Shown here piece by piece: positions 57,601 through 64,000 of a stretch of DNA of 64,000 nt. Position 1 is the stretch's first letter; each line of letters starts with the position of its first letter. The stretch covers positions 63,531 through 127,530 of the forward strand of contig JAKCWW010000049.1 in NCBI GenBank assembly GCA_026260175.1, given 5' to 3'. The translations under genes were made by a program, and so were the position numbers. The notes under the pieces are model-generated. The model had not been told where the DNA came from. It made no database searches and saw nothing but the letters and a program-made list of their open reading frames with translations. The stretch comes from Reticulitermes lucifugus (lineage: Eukaryota; Arthropoda; Insecta; Blattodea; Rhinotermitidae).

Positions 57601-58171
57601 CTTTGTAAAACACTTTATTTCAAATGTGCACTATAATTTAAGCCAACCAGGAAAGATAATTTGTCTGAAGGTCTGTCAAGATGGCGGGTTGTAAAATTAA
57701 CGCCCATATTAAATATAGCTAATTGCGTTGGTTTATCGGTTGTAGAAACTCAACGTATGGGTGACTGCTTTACTGTCGATCATCAGGTGCAAATAGAAAA
57801 AAAATCATTCCAGTCTGTTAGTTTGTAGCGAGTCTCTGGGCCAAACTGCACAATTTTGTATTTTCCCCTGATGACTGAGACAGGTCCGGTTTCCCAGGTT
57901 TGTCCGTATAACCAAAGAGAGAGACAGATAAAGAGGAAAGAAGAGGCGCTGAATAACATTTTAGTGTCTGTAGAAGTTGAGGATGGGAGGTTGTGGACTG
58001 CATTTATTTGGCTGCGGAGAAGGACAGATTTTAGGTTTTTGTAAACACGGAAATACGAAGGTCGGCAAGAAATTGTTGCCTTCCATTTTTTCTCAGGAAC
58101 TACAATTACAATTATAATGGAATATACATATATGATGGGTACATCCTTTATAAAGTTAAGATTATAAATAT

Positions 58172-58489
58172 ATATGTAAATATATATATATATATGTATG
58201 GGCAGGGTTAGCGTAGTCGGTATAGCGACTCGCTACCGGCTCGACAGTCCGGAAATGAGAATCCCTGTGGGGCGAGATTTTCCGCGCCCATCCGGACCGG
58301 AATTGGGACCCACTCAGCCTCCTGCGCAATGAGTACCGGGTTTCTTTCCCGGGCGGCCGGGACGTGGCGTTGATCACGCACCCCATCTAGCACCGAGGTT
58401 AAAGCAGGGGTAGAGCTATACCTCTTTTCCCCTCTGGGCCTTCATGGCCTTTTCTAGAGTAACCTTTACCTTTACTTTTACCTTTACCT

Positions 58490-58524
<35 letters not shown>

Positions 58525-58525
58525 T
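58172..58525 (+). repeat. SINE family B, full-length, flanked by TA/CA microsatellites
   Basis: The SINE runs from about 58,200 (GGCAGGGTTAGCGTAGTCGG) to about 58,495 with a tail of CTTTAC hexamers, then (TA)n and (CA)n. Box B is weak (GGAAATGAGAATCCC). The body phrases match 22.44 kb. TA repeats before the head (58,172-58,198) and after the tail may be the target site, or the tail may have expanded after insertion. Confidence 0.85.
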
Positions 58526-59011
58526 TACGCCTTAGTACTTAGAAGCAGAGCGTTAATTACGTATAGAAGCACTGGTATTTTTTCCTGAATTTTCGGGACT
58601 TCCGGTCAACACTACTCCACTGTAGCTTACCATAACTGTTTGTGACAATTTGTCTTAATGTTATTGCATCTTCTTATTTCGTTGCCTTTTGTGACACGCA
58701 AGTGACGTAGTGGCCAAACCATGGGAAGTTTTAGTCATAACATGGATGCATTCGCAACCACAATATATGTCACACTTAAGCTCAATAATCTTGTACTCAT
58801 GAGTCCATTATTTTATGGACTTTGAACACTTGTTTGAATATTGGCTTGGAATATTGGTGTCCGTGGGCTAGTATATTATTTCACACTTACAGGAAACGCG
58901 GAGGTAAGGCTCCGTCCATTCTAGACCTCGGCACAAAGAAGTACGTTTTCTGTACGCTCAATACAATATTATCAAGGAATATATTTCAAATTCCCATTAA
59001 AGAGGAGACTC

Positions 59012-59574
59012 AGTGGGTTCAGAACGATTCAGTAAAGTATAAATATGTATCAGAACCCTTCAAGGAAAGGTAAATGGGTTTCAGAACCTTTCAGGAAAGG
59101 ATAAATGGAGCTCAGAATGGTCAAGAAAGGATGAGTGGGTCTAATAACACGTTAGGAAAGGATAAATGGGTCCCAGAACCTTTCAGGAAAGGTCAAATGA
59201 GAATCAGAAAGTCTCATGAAAGGATAAGTGGGGCTCAGAACTGGTCACGGCAGGATAAGCAGGTCTCAGAACTGGTCACGAAAGGATAAATAGGTCTCAG
59301 AACTGGTCACGAAAGGATAAATAGGTCTCAGAACTGGTCACGAAAGGATAAACAGGTCTCAGAACTTGTCACTAAAGGATAAATAGGTCTCAGAACTGGT
59401 CACGAAAGGATAAATAGGTCTCAGAACTGTTCACGAAAGGATAAACAGGTCTCAGAACTGGTCACGAAAGGATAAATAGGTCTCAGAACTGGTCACGAAA
59501 GGATAAACAGGTCTCAGAACTGGTCACGAAAGGATAAATAAGTCTCAGAACTGGTCACGAAAGGATAAATTTCT
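59012..59574. repeat. 31-bp minisatellite with a divergence gradient
   Basis: The phrase CTCAGAACTGGTCACGAAAG recurs at an exact 31-bp period (59,234, 59,265, 59,296 and so on to 59,544; eleven units). To the left, about seven more units are increasingly diverged (for example TTCAGAACCTTTCAGGAAAG). Right-hand units alternate between AAATAGG and AAACAGG endings in part, hinting at duplication of unit pairs. The open frame at 59,074-59,289 is a by-product. Confidence 0.92.
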
Positions 59575-61053
59575 CCGCTGGGAATTGACAACACGTCATG
59601 TTGCCAGTATCTTGCTACTGTACATACTTATCACTCTGGGTTATAGATTTACGTCAAAGAAAATATTGTATGACAGCCTGCTAGAATATAGCGTTATAAT
59701 CCGTATCAACAATACTGCTGAACATACGTCACATGATAATGGAGTATTTTCAAATCTTGTCATGTGAAAGCAAAATAAACAATATTCTACTTTTTTAACC
59801 CTCTCGGCAATACGAGAAAATACCCTTTTCGGTCGTTGACCTGATATTAGTTTTGTATCCACCCTTCTAGGGCCCCGTATTTTTAGCCTTTCGTGTTTTT
59901 TACGGTATTAATGTTTCATACAAGGGACATTGACATGGATAAATCATGAATTTAACATCATATAAAATGCACGAGTATTAATTTCACCCTTTTGACGTGG
60001 GAAGAGGAAAGTATAAACACCATTTTTATTTTTTGTCCTACACGAAGAATATGCAATTCATATTTTCGCTATGATATATGGCATCTCTTTAATCTGTTGG
60101 CGGATGTGGAAACTGAAATTTACGGATCTGTCAACCCTCGTGGTTTTCTTTAATCTACACATACTGTTATATTCATAACAAGCTCATAAATTTGGCTCCT
60201 TTGCCTGTTTTCTATGTTCTTTCATGTAACTACAGTAATCCGGCCGGAACTACAATCTGTTGCAATGAATAACTTGCCTTATATAACACAAACACACACA
60301 CAGATATATATGAGCCTAAAAGTCGAATCCTGCCCTTATTCTGTCCCCACGTGGCATTAATTCACACTAATTAAGGACAAAAGCGCTCGGTGTCAGGGAC
60401 TGCCGAGGACACTACCATTAAGAAGCATTTGAGAGATGTCTATAGTTTGGTCAGTATTACAAGATCGACTTTTGTGGATAACATGTTTTTTTCTAGGAAT
60501 TATGTACCGCTTAGTCTATTATCTATTTCTCAATAACGTTTAAAGTTAATTTATTCAATGAAATTATTTCATAATTTATTTCAAACAAGATAACAAGGGA
60601 GTGGTTGAATCGAAAGGTTATCTTTCGACGTTGTATGCAGAGACTGAAATTGCACAATATTTATTTTGAAATTTCAATAAGATTTATACTGGGTACTTAG
60701 CAATTGCTTTGGTTTGACGATTTTTAAAACTAAAGATTTGCAATGCGAACAACCTAAATGAGAAAGGACACTTTGTATTAAATCCTATGTTGAAAAGTTT
60801 GTGTCCAAAGAGAGCAGAATAGGCTGTAATTGGAATTATTGTGTTTAGTGGTATAATAAACAATACACACCACATGTGACAGGAATGTTAATATAAACCA
60901 CTACGAGGTTTATATTAATAATAACGTTACGTTTGCTTTAAAGCAGTGCTTCCACAACGGTGGTTCGCAAGTCCCTTTAGTTCCAGTTGTATAGGTTTTG
61001 ACAATGATATGTTTTATTGTGAAACATTCTCATTTTTGGGCTTTATCCATCGT

Positions 61054-61055
<2 letters not shown>
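59575..61055. other. No recognisable gene
   Basis: AT-rich, with a short CA run at 60,289-60,303. Nothing recognised. Confidence 0.4.

Positions 61056-61087
<32 letters not shown>
61056..61087. repeat. (AAT)n microsatellite
   Basis: About ten AAT units. No LINE tail is recognisable beside it. Confidence 0.85.
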
Positions 61088-62978
61088 GTAAAACCCAAAT
61101 TTTTGGAAGCCGGCTCTGCCTCATTCTTCAGGCTTTGGAACGAACTGTCATGTGGGCCCCTTAGATCGAGATTTTTTCATTATCTTGGCCCAGTGACTGA
61201 TAGTAGGAAGTAGAAAATCTCAGTAGCTGATCAGGTTATTAGGTGCCATGTTCGTGACGTATTTTATTACGATGTCTCAATACTCCGGGGCGGCGCTGAG
61301 GAAAAATACAAACACCTTGGTCTGAACAACAGTCGAGCAGGCCAAAACTCGGAACTGCTTATGTCCCGTATCCCGTATCCTAGTAACTACACTGAATGAG
61401 GTATGCAGATTATCCTCGATATGAGTGAGTAAAATATACACTACTTGGAAATTGATTGTAAGGTTAGTAGCGCAAGATTTGGGAAAATAAATATCCCTGA
61501 TTGCCAGCAGCCAGCGTAGAATGTCAGTTGAAATAATGGAACTGTGCTGATATTATAATATGAAACGTTGTCAGTTTCTACTCTCTCGCACATAGCAGAC
61601 CGAAAGTGAAATTGTTTTAGTCTCAAAACTCAGATAAGTAAAAGTTGAGACTTGGTTGGAATTTTAAGATTGGAAACTGTATTTTGTGTACTATACTTGA
61701 GACCGGAAGAAATTCATGCAAAATGTTGGCTCTGAAGCACGAATGAAAGAAGAGTCTACTTGGAAGACCAAAGTGTTCTTTCTTATTTATTGCTTATTAC
61801 CGAAGGGACAGTAGCTAGAAATATTATATCGATCGACAGGTAATTACTGAATAATGGATTGTAGAATGGGAAGCATAGGATCGTAACAAGGTTCTAGGTA
61901 TTTTTCTGATATGTATCAGGAGGCACTCAGAAAACCCATGAAATATCTTTCAAACTCAACGAGCCGAATTTGAACCCGGGTCTTTCGATAAGAAGTGAAA
62001 TTGCTGCTTACTCACCCCCAAAATTGAGGACATCTTTGTACGTGGGAGGATAAAGTTAAAATGAATATTCAAGAAGTGGGTTTGGAGGATGTGTGCTGGA
62101 TTCAAGTGGCGCGGGATAAGTAACAATGGTGAAAGTTTCAAACACGGTAATTAACTTCCGTGAACCACACAGTATAGGGAACTTTTTGACTAAATGAGAG
62201 ACTACCATCTTCTGAAGAATTTCTTTGCTCCGCATAATTATTTATCTGTACCTAAAGTTGGGTTTGGAAAGATAGAGTATGGATATTCGGAGCTCGGTTT
62301 AATGTTTGTCATAGCATCTTGTAAGCGTCGGTCCAGATTTAGAAATGCGTATTGAAATTGAATTTTATTTTCATTTTAATGTGGTTTTGTGTTTTTTATA
62401 TTTTCGAGCATGATGAAGTCTGTGACAGAAGTTTAAAAATGTTTAATAATTTACCAATACGGAGTTTCTGGCTTGCTGTCACTTCGAAATAGCCACAGCC
62501 ATCCCATAATATAAATAATGTTCATTCGTAATCTAAGAGAATAGCCTGCAAGGACAGAAATAGAACATGTTTTAAATCACGCAATAGGTGCCTTTGGCGA
62601 TATTCACATCCGTAATCTAAAAGGTGAAGACTAAGAGATTTACAACCCAGCAGGAAATACAGTAGGGGATAACGTGGCAAAGGGTGCTGATATGCTGTGT
62701 TGCCTACAAGTCTGATTGCCTGCTGAGCGTGTGCATCCTCTTGAATTACCCCACCTCATCCCCACCCCAACCTTCATCAGTCATCCTCTCTTAACTGGGC
62801 CTGTGATGACATGGCAATTAATTTTCCTTTTTAAAGTACAAATTGATGAATTTGCATACAAAATTCTTTCAAATCTCCACTCCTTACCTTATTAATTCGC
62901 AGCACTATTCTAGAAAACCACGATATTATCACGAAGAAATTATCTATATAAATTTAAGGTGGAACATTGTAAAACAAC
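61088..62978. other. No recognisable gene
   Basis: Near 61,960-61,985 the minus strand has a box B-like GGGTTCAAATTC, a probable tRNA-derived remnant. Otherwise nothing is supported. Confidence 0.4.
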
Positions 62979-62990
62979 TCAGTGTAGGTC

Positions 62991-63321
62991 CTTTATACTG
63001 TGACGCAACAGACCTACTGGGGTCTAGGCCGCCCCATTGTTGAGGTTTCGAGATTACATACGGATACAGGCCCTTAGGTTTCCAGGAGGTTGAGGCTTCC
63101 ACAATTTATAGACAATTGGCCATGAAGGTGGTATGGTTGTCAGCCCTACTCACCGGCCACTTTTACTCCTCCCTCCCCCAGGAGATACCCCTGGTACAAA
63201 TTACTGTTAGAGGCTGAGTCGACCCTAACGTCAGAGTTCCGGAACGATTAAGGATTAATCGAAACCGCGACCTTCCGGTTTGTAGCGCAGTGCCTCAACC
63301 AACTGCGCCACCGTATACCCC
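62991..63321 (-). repeat. Chimeric SINE: family C head, family A tail
   Basis: A perfect 12-bp direct repeat CTCAGTGTAGGT flanks the insert (62,979-62,990 and 63,322-63,333). On the minus strand it begins with the family C head (GGTGGCGCAGTTGGTTGAGG, box B GGTTTCGATTAAT-like) and body (GTCGACTCAGCCTCTAACAG). At about 63,060-63,090 it switches to the family A 3' end (GGCGGCCTAGACC and TCTGTTGCGTC). The family C copy at 40.4 kb instead ends in CTTTAC hexamers. A template switch before insertion is the simplest reading. Confidence 0.75.
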
Positions 63322-63333
63322 CTCAGTGTAGGT

Positions 63334-64000
63334 AGTTACACATATAACTCATTGTGCCACGTAAAAACTATTTCTAAACCCTTTCCTTGTTCTTGCGGAG
63401 AGTAAAAATATGTTAAGGAAACATTTGCCCACAATATTTAGCAAACAATTTTCAAATCAGGCTGAAAACCCATTACCACTCCATAAGAAGGAACTTTCCT
63501 TGGCATCAATCTAAACCCTTAATGCTCACATTTCGTAATGTATATATTTGTGTGTAATTATAAAGAGGTACAAACTACATTTGCAATTAAAATACTGAGA
63601 CATAATTTGAAAGGTGAAATGCTTCTGTGGTTATTTACGCACAACTTTCCAAGTTGCGGAACTATATAACCGTTTTTGAAAGATTGTAACAAAACAGGTA
63701 TGTACTAGCATTTATTACACATTGATGCATAGGATTAAAAAAAGATTATCTGCGCTCAATGAAGCAACTTGACTTAATGACTTATGAGCACATTCGTAAC
63801 TTCGGCAATAGACGGAGGTGAGTGGTTAGGTTCACTCTCCGACCGGTTTAACCCGGAAAAAACAGCCCGTGTTTTCCTTTAGTTAGTAGGTTGGGTGGGC
63901 CACACAAAATCTCTAAACTGTGTACAGAATAGCAGTTTCTGGGAATCGAAACTATATCCTAGGTTCCTGTTACCCGTAGCCTTAATACTGTACTATCTTA
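63334..64000. other. Mostly unrecognised; possible SINE trace
   Basis: Near 63,810-63,920 a segment (GAGTGGTTAGGTTCACTCTC and GGTTGGGTGGGCCACAC) faintly resembles a tRNA-derived head and the complement of the SINE B phrase GTGTGTCCCACCCAGCC. It is too weak to call. Confidence 0.3.

Overview
This window looks like intergenic or deep-intron DNA from a large, repeat-rich arthropod genome. I favour a polyneopteran insect (cockroach, termite, stick insect or orthopteran kind), but that is inference from repeat content and not from a marker gene. The DNA is AT-rich, no long intact open reading frame is present, and almost everything recognisable is a mobile-element relic or a tandem repeat. No cellular gene is demonstrable; one short GC3-rich segment near 29.8-29.96 kb could be a real coding exon.

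Main layers. (1) Non-LTR retrotransposon relics: an R4/Dong-type LINE 3' part at the left edge (0.2-1.5 kb), several minus-strand fragments of one APE-type LINE (7.4, 13.2-13.6, 19.85-20.1 and 24.5-25.1 kb) and a different LINE with a visible FADD motif (32.2-32.9 kb). (2) DNA-transposon relics: an internally deleted mariner-like element with TA target duplication (32.97-33.61 kb), a MULE transposase fragment (28.3-28.9 kb), a pogo-like terminal segment (29.25-29.6 kb) and a decayed protein of a multi-copy arthropod family (20.25-21.48 kb). (3) At least four families of tRNA-derived SINEs, many with visible target-site duplications (TSDs): A (class II tRNA head), B and C (both with CTTTAC-type tails) and D (with a distinct 3' domain). 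One copy is a C-head/A-tail chimera. (4) Tandem repeats at 3.3, 10.5, 14.8, 48.3 and 59 kb.

The most interesting layer is a dispersed set of a dozen or so short elements built round a hammerhead-ribozyme-like core: CUGANGA, one extra nucleotide, stem II, GAAAC, a 2-5 nt loop, GUA. Three copies have all core residues and complementary stem I arms (about 3.0 kb minus, 12.6 kb minus, 50.3 kb plus). Most others are decayed. Many sit inside long inverted repeats, often as divergent head-to-head pairs. Two insertions have perfect 12-bp TSDs (12,546-12,787 and 53,976-54,100), showing that the unit moves. The core with a minimal stem III is the type known from Penelope-like retroelements. No Penelope reverse transcriptase or GIY-YIG domain is visible here, so these would be non-autonomous copies mobilised in trans (inference). 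A 50-N assembly gap at 25.76 kb lies inside another such palindrome.

The elements do not form a pathway. The window is a record of successive insertions, with SINEs, LINEs and ribozyme-bearing fold-backs as the dominant sources.
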